DNA of 64,000 nucleotides from Glutinoglossum americanum (Eukaryota > Ascomycota > Geoglossomycetes > Geoglossales > Geoglossaceae): NCBI GenBank assembly GCA_020080175.1, contig JAGHQL010000076.1, positions 1 through 64,000 of the forward strand, given 5' to 3'. The first letter of the stretch is position 1; every line of letters starts with the position of its first letter. The position numbers were made by a program, and so were the translations under genes. The notes beneath the pieces are model-generated. The model did not search any database. It was given only the letters and a program-made list of their open reading frames with translations, and was not told the DNA's origin. Below are positions 52,851-64,000 of the stretch, one piece after another.

Positions 52851-54754
52851 CTATATGATAGAATCGCCCAGATATCCTAGATCGTTCAGTAACTCCTCCA
52901 GTGTCGACAGCCCCTGTTCAGATTCACTCAAAGACTGTAGGAACTCGCCATCGCCTGCCGGGCCGAAAGTCGTACGAGAAGTCTCCTGAGACACTCCTAG
53001 GGTAGCTGTTTTTCGGAGTGTATCCTGCGAGCTATTCTCTTCTTCGGGGAGGCTATAGCCTTTGAACGTGGGGAAACCAAAGCACGCAGCCTTTCTCTTG
53101 GAATCGCCAGTATTTATACGGAGACCGCCAAGTGCAAGCTCTTGATCATTGTCATCAACTAGTCGCCGGCTTGTGTTGCGCATGTCCGTCAAGTCTTCCT
53201 CAGCGAATTCGCTACCAAATGGAGTAGGTAGTTCGCAGGGGGAGTCTGGGACGCTAGAATCTCCATTGATGGAACTGAAGTAGGCAGACATGGGTGAATT
53301 GAGAGTATTGGCGGATGATGGAGAATAAGCAGCTGATGAGTTGCTGTAGATTGAAAAATGGCTCCGGGGCTCCTGATCCATCCTTGGGATTCTCTCCCGG
53401 ATATGCAAGGGCTCAGGCTTGAGAGCGGTATGATGACCAAAAGTCATGTCAGGGATGTTCGGACTGAGGCATTCGGAGGATGAGTCTTCGTTGAAAGAGG
53501 GTTTTCTAGGTGGCGGAGGCTTGAGAGCAGTAGGGATAACATACTCTGGTTCCGGCGATGCCTGGAAATCCAGGTCGAAATCTTCGTTCTCATCTTCTTC
53601 CACAATGATTTCGACGGGAAGGGGGGGTAATGGTAAATCGAGAATGGGGTTGCGTGATGGGGATAGATCTCTTGACGTGGCCCGAACCGGTGAAACATCC
53701 ACTGAAGGAACCACTGGATGAAATCTGAGAGGAGATTTTGGTGGACGAGTTTCGGTTGGGTTTCCGGAGCGTATTGGAGAGTGTGTTTGGGGTAATACAC
53801 TAGCAGGAGATGTAGGTGATGGGGTCCTGGAGAAAGCAGATATTGGGATGCAGTGACGTCCCTCATCAGATCGACTGATGAGTACGGGATTACCAATCTT
53901 CAAGTCTCTGGTTTCACCTCCATAATCGCGTTCGCTCTCGTTGTCCGAGCCTCTTGTGTTGAGGAATGCTGCACGAAGCGAGTTGGTGCGGGAAAAGGAT
54001 TTCATGGCGCCGCTATCCGTAACGGATCGCTTCCGAGTAAAAGGTGAATTTCGGGCTTTAGCACTTGGGCTGCCGCTTGGTATTGGTGAGCTGTGTCCTT
54101 GCCTGGCTCGCCAAGGACTAACGGGCCTCCTCCTGAGGGAGGCTGGAGAGGTTGAGAGCCGTGGGGGCTTAGGTTTTGGTGCAGGGCGCGGTTGTGTATA
54201 CTTATCAGCAGGATTCAAGGTAAGTTGTCCTAAGCTGCTAGATCGGCCATGGTTTCTGTGATGCTCTGACCCGGTCTCGATAGGAACATCTAGTATATTT
54301 GTGGGTTGGCCGGGAAGGAATGGACAGGAATTTGTTGAAGGCTGCGTCGGATTGTGTATCTCTATCTCGCCATCGAGCTCAAACTGCAAAATGCAAAATT
54401 ATGTCAGTGAGCATTTAAGATATGGAGGGGATGTGCTAAACTCACGTAGTACCAATATTTCCCGCCCATTTTTAAACCCCCATCTCTCTTCCTTCCGCGA
54501 ACGTCTAGCTCACCATCACAAATAATATTTTCGAAAGTATGGCACCCTTTCCAATGGCCTCGGCCTTTCCGTACATCTTTCTCCATGGGGTAGCGCTTCT
54601 TGAAATTATCCCAAGATCCGACAAGATGAGCGGAATTTATATTCGGAGGTGTTTGTCTGAGGGAAGTCAATAAATTGGGTTCTCAAAAAAGGATGTTTCC
54701 GAAGGTGCATATCACTCACAGCATAAATGTGAAGAGAGCCGTATTGGGGTCCAT
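52851..54754 (-). CDS. CBM48/AMPK-beta-like glycogen-binding-fold protein
   Basis: Exons 54754-54720, 54656-54446 and 54383-52851 give 592 aa. The first two encode the domain: MDPNTALFTFMLQTPP, HLVGSWDNFKKRYPMEKD, GCHTFENIICDGE and LKMGGKYWYYFELDGEIEIH, then the motif NPTQPSTNSCPFLPGQPTN. This matches the AMPK-beta/CBM48 carbohydrate-binding fold in a fungus-specific family. The remaining 450 residues are Ser/Pro-rich and disordered, with many SP/TP sites. They end in a conserved-looking helix (LSTLEELLNDLGYLGDSII). No catalytic module is attached, so it is presumably a regulatory or scaffold protein. The 35-nt first exon is easily missed. Confidence 0.8.
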
Positions 54755-56994
54755 ATTGAAGATATCGGTTCTGGACAGGTACAAACCCTCGTAACGAGAT
54801 ATATCTTCCGCTTGCTGGTGTCAATTAATTCGTGGAGGCCAGAGCGTCGAGGACCAGCCTAGACAAATCGAGATAGATAAACAAGGAAAGGTCGCAAAAC
54901 GATGGTCGTAAATTAAGTATTAATGTCGAGCCTGGTCCGCCGGCGGGCCGATCAGAGCTATGTTCTTTATTTCGGGGTAAAGAAGGTTGAGTTCGAAGTA
55001 CCAGCTCGAAACCAAAAAATAAAAAGACAAACGTACAGCAAAATATTCTAGAATGGAAGAACCAAAACAGCCCCAGACCCACAATGACACCACGGCCCTC
55101 CGAATGTCACTTGGGAGCTGGTTGTGTATTATAGTCCTGCCAGCCGACCGTTGTGTGGGGTACTCGACTCGGAATCCTGGTAAGGGATGATTAGAGGGAC
55201 ATTTAATCGCATGGGTGACACCGCAAGAGGCAGGAAGGATAGCCGAAGGCAAGACGCCTTTTGTTGCGAACCCTTCGATAAATTCTTTGAGTATTGGGTG
55301 CGACAACCAGTGAAAACACACGAGAGAGCTAAAAGTATCGCAGGAGCCGTCTTCGTGTTTCGTCTACGCTGCGGGGATAGGAATCTGCTCGTTTTCAATC
55401 TCGCGCGCGCGCCTACTGACGGGAAGTGTTTAAGGAACTCATCCTGGGGGCAGGTTTCGAAGGATATATATCGGGAATGGGGGGGCGAAAGAGGAGAACG
55501 CTAACCGTTCGAGGCCGAAGAGCTGGCTTCTCCACCCAAGTAGGCTTGGACTAGGAACCAATTCGAGGGAGCGTAGCGCCATGTGGACGGGGTTGGAAGT
55601 TCATTACAGGAGCAAGGAACGGGACGTGCACCGGGATATTGGATGGATTTTGCTGACGATGATCTATTCTGGCCAATATCAGCCAACCAGGCGCAGGATC
55701 GTTGGGATTCTCGAACATACAACAAGCCAGGAATCGTCACCCACAGCAGCTTGTGCAACCATTAGTGCCCTATTAGGGCCATCGGCCGGTTTCCTTTGAC
55801 GCCTGTTGGCCAGCCTTTGACAGGCGGTCATGCCGCCTCAGCCCTCTTGGCTGCCAGGGTCAAGGAAGCGAATAGACACGAACAGCCCTGGGACTGTAAG
55901 CGAACGCATTGGGTTGGTTTGGTCGGAGCTCGATCTCTCGATCTCTCGTTGGGCCAAGAAGGGCTGAGCTCGCGTTCGGGAATCGCCCTGAACCTGATCA
56001 GGAACTCACCCATTGTATCGACCCGTATCCGTTTGTCTTCCATAATATGGGAACTAGCTCAACGCATCTTACAGCCAACTTACATCATTTTACTGTATCC
56101 AGAATCCTTTGCAATGACAGTTTGGCTCGAGGCCAAGGTTTTCAAGTTGTCAGCATGATCAGCGCCATGGCCAGCGCTTAAGACAGGCAGCCACCGCCAC
56201 CAATACTTGTTCGGCCGTAGGAAACCCGGTCGATCACAGGTAACTGGACCCGCACCCCTTGACTCAAAATTAGAACATTCATGCAAAGGCTCCTTTGGCT
56301 ATTTTTGAACAGATCCGTTTCTATCGAAATGTGAGCCGGAACAAGCCACCGGGAATGCGCTCGGAGAACCGACATCCAACTCCGACGATTTGTTCCCCAT
56401 ACTCTCTACTCGTGCTACGTAGTTCCCTTTCCCCACCGCGCCCGTATGACGATTCCGTGCGACAAGTAGAGTATCAGATGTTATTGAGGGTTGTGGCAGC
56501 ACCACCCAAATGTTACAGTGGCACAAAATATCCGCGAAAGCCGGAAATCCATCAGATCTGTAGATGTTTAAGTGTGATTAGTGTAGTTTTGCGCAGAATC
56601 TTCTTGATGGTTGCACGTGAAAAAGACGCAACTTTGGGCATGTTACAAGTCACGTGGCGGAACCACGGGATTTACGAGTAACGGCTTAAGGCACTCACTT
56701 AACATGCACCCTCTCTGGTTTAGGTGATGCTCATGGATTTGGGATTCCTTTGAGCCTTGGTGTTTTTTAAACAAGGAGGATATGAATCATGTTGGAACGA
56801 GGAAATCTGCATAGCAACGGCCGTTGCTCCCCCAACTAGCGAGCTTGTCGACAACATGCGTGTATCCCGGTCGCGAGCCTCCGACCACTCTGACCATACA
56901 CTCTGACCACCGCCACACCAGTACCAACCTTCTGGCTTCAGAACCTTCACCGGGCATTCCAACTGTGCAACTGCTATCACAAGAACGCATCTTT
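54755..56994. other. 2.2-kb divergent intergenic region
   Basis: Between the starts of the CBM48 and coiled-coil genes. Open frames here are short and motif-free; no RNA gene seen. Confidence 0.4.
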
Positions 56995-58771
56995 ATGGAT
57001 CCTCCTTTCAGGGTCTCAGCTACGCCAAGCACTCCTCTCTTCCCTATCTCACCTGATCGCGCCAACAAACAACCAGTCAACCACGCGATCCCCAACTCCC
57101 CTTCGGCACCTACTTTATCATTCCACAGCCGCTCACGGAATAACTCTGATGTCCAGGGGAAAGTGGAAAAGTTCAACTCGCTAACTAAAGAGGCAAGTGA
57201 GCGGCGAAGGGCGAACGAAGCTGCCTTGAAGCGAGCCGTGGTTGGGAGGGAAGAGGCGGAAAACGAGACAAGACGGACGAAGGACGAACTGAAAAATCTT
57301 AAAATTGAACTGAATGAAGGTAAAGATAGAGAGAGAAAGGTGGGAGAACGGTTGGAAAGTGTTCTGGTAGGTCCGAGATCCTCATTATTGGGTAGTTCAT
57401 CTCTGATAACTTGCTTGCCTACAGGAAGAATTACATCGTGTGAAGGAAACACACAAGCATAGCATAACACTATATGAAAAAGAGGTTCGCCGGGCACGTA
57501 AAGAAGCGTTCAAATATTCCTCAGCGCTTGTCAAGTTACAGGAAGACCTCAAGGCGACTCGCATCTCGCTTCGCAATGCGCATAACGAGATCGAGGGCAG
57601 CAGGAACAAGACAGAGAAGCGGGAACAGGAGGCATTTGCTGCAAGATATAAGTTGATTGGCGTGCAGGAGGAATTGGCGAAGACGAAGGAGAGAGTTGAG
57701 GTAGTTGAACAAGAGAGAGATGCTCTGAAGACGAGTCTGAAAGAGGAAGAAGTAGCGCGCATCGCTGCAGAAGGAAGGATCTCTTTACCATCTCCAACGG
57801 AAGATGAGATGGGGGAATCATCTCCGCAGAAGGAGATAAGACCATTAACTCCTGTGGTTCCTGTGCTTGGCGATGATACCTATGAATTGGCGGCCGTCAA
57901 AGAAGAGCTGGGATCTGCAAAGACCAGAGCCATAAAAGCAGAGGAGATGGTGGATTTTATGCGAATGGAATGCCAATTCCGCTGCTGCTCATGCAGAGTT
58001 GCCGAATGGCATGACACAGGATACGTTCATGACGACACGTTGGCTAATGCGATAGAGCATATACGGCAAGAAAGATACGAAACCCTATCATCGTTGGGTA
58101 GCGATAAGCCTTCGCCGGAAGATATATCCCGGATTCCCGAACCCCAAAATCATCTCTCAGGGGAACCTACACAGGAACAGTCACAGCTGCTACAACAGCA
58201 ACCCATCTCGGGTACACATGATATAGACGACCTTGTTCCTACTACACATGCGCCCGGGAACACTCTCACTGCGGAAAATTTCCGGAGCGGAGAGAATCTA
58301 CGCCCTAACGAGGATAGAGAACCACACCCTGTTCCCCTCTCTCGACTCGAAAAATCACATTCTGACCCTACCACCACAAATCTCGACCATGAAGGCTCAC
58401 TCCTTTCTCTCCTGAATGCTCCACACAGCCAACCTACATTCCAGCCACTCCATCCCGAAGCACATACAGACGCTATCCTTACCTCGCCAGAGGGTTCCAG
58501 CACTCCAAACGCCATCACGACGGGAACTATCCTAACTCACCCCCATACTGCAGAAATACTCGCCACTTCTCCCATAACCACGACAACCACCATTCCAATA
58601 CAAGACACTGCCACCAGCGCAACGCCGCCGGTATTGAGTCCAGCCACTATGAGTCGCGAGGAAGCGCTGGAGCAGATACGCCGCCGGAGGGGGCGTACGA
58701 AGAGTATTGCTGCGGTGGGCACGCCGAAGTCGAATATGCCGAGGAGGGATATAAGCGCACCTGCAAAATGA
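56995..58771 (+). CDS. Coiled-coil protein with a conserved Cys-rich patch
   Basis: Exons 56995-57366 and 57425-58771 (intron GTAGGT...CTACAG) give 572 aa from the first ATG; the same frame is open upstream to 56824 without an ATG, so a 5' exon is possible. A Pro/Ser-rich start (FRVSATPSTPLFPISPDRANK) leads to about 230 residues of coiled coil rich in Lys/Glu (TKEASERRRANEAALKRAV, LYEKEVRRARKEAFKYSS). Next is a short conserved patch MRMECQFRCCSCRVAEWHD, then disordered sequence. The C terminus is SREEALEQIRRRRGRTKS and ends in a basic patch. I know similar hypothetical proteins in filamentous fungi but no established function. Confidence 0.7.
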
Positions 58772-59468
58772 TAGATGGGTCGAGGGGTGGGATGCTGGAG
58801 TGAGTGAGGATAGTGAAATGTAGATCGAACACTGAATGCGGTCCCGTACCTTACCTCCTTCACTCATGAGCTCAACTACCTCGACATATCCTCACGTTAC
58901 GGATACGCCTTGTTTTGCATTCTTTAAGCAACTGGAGCCTTAGCTATCGGTGCATCCGGGTGTTTCAGCGGGGTGAACTCCTTATATACCTTAGTGATAT
59001 TTTTCCCTACTCTCTTTCTAGCTTTATTGTTTTTGTTTTATTCCATTTTGTGTAGAAGAGTTTACGGGAATGAGCTCGTTTCCCGGGCAAGGACTGGCTC
59101 TTCCCACTTTGTTATTTCTGCCTCGGTGGTTTCCATTCGTGTAGATAAACAAATTTTGTATGGAATTAGTTATGCAAATAATGTCACTATCTTCAATTGT
59201 CTGTTTCGACGTTTGAAAAACCCTGACGCCCTGGTTATGGGGGATTGGAATTTTCGGTTTCCTCCCGGGGTAACATGTAAAGAGGTTTATTGAATTTTCG
59301 GCACGATCTCTTCTTCGTCTCTGTGAAGTGAGACAGCTATGTGAAAGACAGTAGCAGCAGAATACACCCTTGAAGAAGCAGCCCAGGCCATGACAAAAGG
59401 TCGTATAGGGCCCCATGCCGGGCCTCCGTTCGCCGCAACCCCCAGCACAAAACCAATACCAAACCCCT
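58772..59468. other. Convergent intergenic region
   Basis: Between the coiled-coil gene and RPS5 3' ends. No gene is supported. Confidence 0.4.
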
Positions 59469-60398
59469 TTACCGATTGCTCTTTGCCACACGCTCCAACT
59501 CATCCTTCTTCTTAATAGCATATGAATTGCTGCTTCCCTTCGCCGCGTTGATCAGTTCTTCAGCTAGACACTCAGCAACACTTTTAACGTTCCGGAAGGC
59601 AGCCTCGCGAGCGCCGATGGTGAGGAGGGCGATAGCCTGGTTGACACGACGGAGGGGGGAGACGTCGACAGCTTGGCGGCGCACGGTGCCGGCGGAACCG
59701 ATACGGGTTGAGTCTTCGCGTGGACCACAGTTTACGATGGCATCGACGGCTACTTGGATGGGATTTTGGTCGGTCATGATGTGGATCTGTTTATTGAATA
59801 GGGTAAGTTCCGCTTGAAATTGATATCCGAGGATATTGAGTATTTTTTTCGGGAGAACGAGAGAGTGGGTTAACGTACAACTTCAAAGGCGTGAGCTACT
59901 ATCCGGACAGCCATGAGCTTCTTGCCGTTGTTACGACCGTTCATCATCAGGGAATTCGTTAGGCGCTCGATGATAGGGCATTGTGCCTTTCGGAAACGCT
60001 TGACGGCATAGCGACCAGCGGAGTGGGAGATGTAGACAGGTGCGCGGATCTGGATGTAGTCGCTATGTGAAAATAAATATCAGCCTCTTGAATTTCGAAG
60101 AAATATCTGAAATCGCTTCAGGCACGCGGTGGTCTTGAAGCTCCATGTCCATGCCACATTACAGAAAAATATTCCTCTCTTTCTCCCTGCCCCAGCTAAA
60201 CCAACCCGCACATCTTGCACCATGAAGGTATTCATTAAGGGAATAGGAACCCTACGTCAAAGAGATATCTCGAATCTCAACATCCTCATAACTCCACTTA
60301 TTAAACAGCTTGACGCTGCCAATTTCCTCAACCACATCTTTGGGAAGCACCTGGTAGCTGCTTGGATTCTCTACATCAACTTCTCCATTGTCGGACAT
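59469..60398 (-). CDS. RPS5: 40S ribosomal protein S5 (uS7)
   Basis: Exons 60398-60256, 60062-59879 and 59786-59469 give 214 aa. The sequence runs [20 protein letters not shown], then [74 protein letters not shown] and [20 protein letters not shown], ending [10 protein letters not shown]. It is a core protein of the small-subunit head at the mRNA exit site. Intron 1 (193 nt) is long for this genome; I looked for a C/D-box snoRNA and found no convincing box pair. Confidence 0.96.
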
Positions 60399-61468
60399 GT
60401 TGGCGACTCTGTTGTCGTCTGTGAGAATGAGTTGGAGAGGGATGTTGGACCTTACTGATCGGCTTTAGTGAGGGGAGGTTCGCTTAGTCCTGAGACTGGT
60501 GATTTGCACGGCTCTTAGGGCTGACCCTCTTTGTCCGGGTTCGCTTAAACTCTGCCCCAATTGGTCGGAAGTGTGTGATTCATCTGTTGACCCTTAGTCA
60601 TAACTATGCATCTCCCTTTTGTACAGAGTTGATATTTTGTGAGGCGTTGTTATTTAATGGCACCAGCTTTCTTAGATTTCTTTACAACGGCAACCATTTA
60701 ATAAATTGACCATTATCCTGACAGCTTACTAACTTGCTGCTTTGGGTCCAGAATGAAAAAACTCGGAGACTCCCTGCATACGACCCCCCTGCCCTGTCTA
60801 CATTCTAATAAACAGGTTTATTGGACCAATCAGCCCACGACAACGGTGTCCTAGCACCATGCATGAGGGCAAAGGATACGTCCGAATACAACTACCTTGC
60901 ACAACAAAGTGGGAAGTCCGCTGGATGAGCATGCACCATGCGAGCTAAAATTCGGACTCAGTTATCGGGTTTCCGGCGCCAAGAAATTACTGGGACTAGG
61001 ATGTAAATTGGTTTTTATTGAGGTAGTTGATCAGACATTCCATGCTGACTTGAGCGTCAAATCCACCCCTTAGAATATAATCATCCAAGTCTCTCAAAAG
61101 GCAATCCTAGCGTGGTTAACCTAAGGGTTTTAACTGCACAGGAGACACCGTGGGAATTAAGCGGAAGCCGCCAGATCTAGAGTCATGATAAAGGATCATC
61201 CAGTGTAAATAGCTCCAATTAACCGAGAGTTATTCTCAAATAGTGGTGGAAGAGAAGCGATAATATATACAGCTACAAACCGAAATTAAAGAGACCGGCA
61301 GTCCATCTCTCCCTAATTGTGCCCTCCTAAGGTCCCATTTTCGTGCCTATTGAAGAAATGGATACTTTGATTGCCGGGAGCGTAAATTGAAAACACATGA
61401 ATTGCATGCTCGCGTCGGAACCAACTGTCCGATCGGCAGTGGTAGATTTGCTCCATGACCGATATCGT
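60399..61468. promoter_or_regulatory. RPS5 upstream region
   Basis: It should hold the RPS5 promoter. I do not recognise a ribosomal-protein-gene box with confidence. Confidence 0.4.
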
Positions 61469-62378
61469 CTAGAATAAGACAAACATAACCAGAGCACCAG
61501 CAACAACGGCAAAGGTTGGTTTATTGTCAGAAGCACTGCCAAGGAAGGGCTTCGCGGTAATGCTTGGGTAGGTGCTAGCAATTGGTGAAACCATGATAGT
61601 TGAGAAAATCGGAACGATAGGGGCTGACGGGGCTGGAAGAGGGATAGTCGTACCCGGTGGGGGCGAAGGATAGGGAGGAACAAGAGCCGAAGAAATTATT
61701 GGAATTGGGATTGGCGATTTCGGTGGCGATGGGGGGGGCGCAACGACAGTCGGGATGGTGCTAGGTGGAGGAGGTGGAGGAGTCACCGGAGCTAGGGGAG
61801 TCGGGTAGACTATTGTTGGGCAGATTGTTGTCGTCGTGTAGGTGATTGTTTGCGTTACCGTCACTGGTGAAGTGTAGGCGACAGCCGAAGAAATGAAGGT
61901 TGTGTAAAACACAGGACATGTCGTGGTGGTGATCACAGTGGTTTTAGTTATATAAACTGTGGTTGGGTGGACGACTGTCTTCGTTTCCGTTGGCTTCACA
62001 TCCACGACTGTGGGCACGATTGTGGTACAAATCGAAGTGGTGTAGTAAATGTGAGTCTTGGTAGTTCCACTTTTGGTCTCAGTCACTGTCACCGGGCAGG
62101 TAGTCGTTGAGATTAGGGTGACTGTGGTGGTAGACGTGATCATGGGTGGGCTTGTTAGACCCAGATGTTTCGATGAGCTCGAAGAAGTGGGGGTAGTGCT
62201 GGTCGTGCAAGGTGTTGACAGGTGCGTTGGTATATAAGGGCTTATTGGCTGCCATTAGCTTCGTTATGTTCGGAGGTTGTCACACACGAGCAACTACATA
62301 CATAGTAAAGTCCTCGGGGGCAGCCCATGCGGCAGCGAAGGTAGCAAATGCCAAAGCAACGAAAGCCAATTTAACCAT
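61469..62378 (-). CDS. GPI-anchored, Thr-rich cell-wall protein
   Basis: Exons 62378-62302 and 62240-61469 (GTATGT donor, AATAAG acceptor) give 282 aa. The signal peptide is MVKLAFVALAFATFAAAWA, encoded in exon 1. A Thr/Ser-rich part follows, with repeats of the form TTTCPV and TTxxVTVT (STTTCPVTVTETK, TTTTCPVFYTTF). Then comes a Pro-rich stalk (APVTPPPPPPSTIPTVV). The C terminus has small residues (LGSASDNKP) and a hydrophobic tail (FAVVAGALVMFVLF), the GPI-attachment signal. Such proteins are heavily O-mannosylated and sit in the wall or plasma membrane. No enzymatic domain is present. Confidence 0.82.
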
Positions 62379-63544
62379 CTCCGCAGAACGTAAGAGCGAC
62401 TGTTGAGGGATTTCGGATCAGTCGAACGAGAGACTCGAGTAGTAAACGACAGAAATAAACGACAGTAACAGGCGGACCGTAGCGAGCGAGTTATTCCTGT
62501 AAAAGAAGTTGGAGATGAATGAGTGCAAAGGGACTGGATGTATGGTAAAAAAAAAGGCGAAGTTGGAGAGGGATATATTATATTGGCAAGCTGGAAAGCA
62601 GAAGATAAACCTGCTCGGAGACAATTGGCCTAAACCATGTCTGCATGGTAGAGGTAACATAGTAGAAAGTTATTGAGCAAGGACGCGTGTGACGCAACCG
62701 AAGGCGCATGGGGAAAGTGAGTTGCGATAGTCTAGCTGACCTGCAGCAGCAACAAACAAGATGGCATGATGATGATGGCATAATTGACTGATCGACCCAT
62801 TGGTAACGAAGTTTGCCAGCATGCACATACAGGTGAAATCTCCTAGTGACTATCCCATCATTGCACGGCATGGAGAGATCCCAGCCAGCCCCACAGGGAG
62901 AGGTAGTTGGGAGGCATGAAGATCCCGAGACAACGCGAGTAGGTACAGGAGAAGATAGAACCCGATTGCACAGCTTTTAGCATTTAGTTGCCACTGTACT
63001 ACAGGGCGATTCGAATTCCGCCCGCCTGCTTCCGTTGGCAAGGGGGACAATACGAGAATGGTCGTCTTCCCAGGAACAGCCTGCAACCCATTGTCCTGGA
63101 GCATGCACGGCGGTTCGTTTGCGGTAACGTTGCACAAAATGATCGGGCCAATCACAATAGTATCCGTCTCGCTAACAGAGAATCGAGGCAGCGGCGCTAA
63201 TAATAACCACCTGTGGCACGCGAACAATTACTACATGTACTTGGTACTTGGAGTTGTACCAGCTAACCAGATCCAGATCCATATGCGGTTGCATTGTGTT
63301 TAACTGTGTAAGCAATGACGAACCTCTCGCCCAAAGGTCCAGGCTTTCCTTGTCGTTCGATGCGTTGCTGGTGATGTAACTAAAGCTTGCAATCATTTTC
63401 ATGGTGCAATAGCTTCGTAGATGTGAGAATGATCGGTGGATTGATTGCCGGATAGTTCTCTGAAAGCGAAAAGGTAAACTAACCAGTATCCGGAGCGAGT
63501 GCGGAATTTTTGAAGATCACATCGAATGCTATGGTGTAATGCTG
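62379..63544. other. Intergenic region with an unassigned reverse frame
   Basis: A reverse open frame at 62850-63227 (125 codons) shows a hydrophobic segment (IGFYLLLYLLALS) and several Cys, which could be one exon of a small secreted protein. I cannot support it further. Otherwise no gene is seen. Confidence 0.3.
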
Positions 63545-64000
63545 TCAGTCATCATCCTCGTCAGATCCACTGTCCCACCCTTCCTGATATGCTTCGCGAA
63601 TTTCGCCGAGTTCATTCAATAGCGCTTCGCGCTCGTCTAGCCCTGCCAGCCGTCCGACTATCGATTGAGCGGATTTGATTTGGGCGGACACCGATGATGT
63701 GGTTGAGAGTGAAGTATGTACGGCAAAAGGACCTGTAGAACGGGTATGCTGGGGCTCCTGGCCCCAGAATAGACGTGGACTACTATCGAGAAATGGTTGT
63801 ACGAGGGTGGTACTGTACCTAAAAGTTTAGTTAGTCCTGCAGCAGCTTTTGTTTCCCTCTGCAGGAAAAAGTGTGGGGTTTAACCTTTGTACAACAGGAA
63901 GTCCTGCCAGCCGCTGTGGCAGTTGGTGAGTGCTATCCGGCGAAGACATGCTAGCCTCTGTGCTGCGGACCACTTCTACTTGTCCGAACGTATGGACCTT
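63545..64000 (-). CDS. Uncharacterised protein, C-terminal two exons only
   Basis: Exons 64000-63885 (running off the window) and 63818-63545 join over a 66-nt GT-AG intron. The visible 129 residues include QLPQRLAGLPVVQRYSTTLV and FLDSSPRLFWGQEPQ. They end with a helix (LAGLDEREALLNELGEIREA) and an acidic tail (GWDSGSDEDDD). The N-terminal part lies outside the window and I do not recognise the family. Confidence 0.65.

Noticed and set aside
60063-60255. C/D-box snoRNA in RPS5 intron 1
   Set aside because: No convincing RTGATGA and CTGA pair with a terminal stem.
62850-63227. Small secreted protein gene on the minus strand
   Set aside because: No signal peptide at the start and no exon partners that I could support.

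Overview
The window is eukaryotic DNA from a filamentous ascomycete. It has short introns (mostly 43-75 nt) with GTAAGT-like donors and CTAAC/CTGAC branch points, closely packed genes on both strands, and fungus-specific genes: Pex22-like peroxin, FET3/FTR1 iron uptake pair, pyrG, Scs7, Spt20 and a fungal AA11-like secreted protein. A Pezizomycete (truffle/morel relative) is my guess from protein style only; nothing in the sequence proves it.

Layout, left to right: end of an LPMO-like secreted protein (1-601,+); a ten-exon GH36 raffinose synthase/Sip1-like gene (940-4559,-); a decayed tRNA-like sequence (about 4967-5065); Pex22-like (5341-6776,+); SPT20 with poly-Q (7242-10184,+); a complete Tc1/mariner transposon with terminal inverted repeats and TA flanks (10903-12212); a protein kinase fused to what looks like a dead OTU domain (12814-14987,+); a 1.9-kb homopolymer-rich convergent intergenic stretch with hairpins; a protein with two BTB domains (16869-19490,-); a GT31-type glycosyltransferase (21020-22455,-); divergent DBP6 (24078-26996,-) and GPI3/PIG-A (27416-29188,+); an uncharacterised gene (29881-32014,-); RBM39/Rsd1 splicing factor (32871-34859,-); SCS7 fatty acid 2-hydroxylase (35513-36770,-); an uncharacterised gene (38003-39545,+); divergent FTR1 (40336-41744,-) and FET3 (42859-45067,+); pyrG (46121-47427,+); a vWA protein (48217-49473,-); a BTB protein (50555-52106,-); a CBM48/AMPK-beta-like protein (52851-54754,-); a coiled-coil protein (56995-58771,+); RPS5/uS7 (59469-60398,-); a GPI-anchored wall protein (61469-62378,-); and the 3' end of one further gene (63545-64000,-).

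Most genes are unrelated housekeeping neighbours. The clear functional unit is FET3-FTR1: ferroxidase and permease of reductive iron uptake share a 1.1-kb promoter with four exact or near-exact copies of the siderophore-GATA site. FET3 also appears to need an AT-AC intron to be read. I built exon models by hand from splice signals and frame; for the completed models the summed exon lengths are divisible by three.
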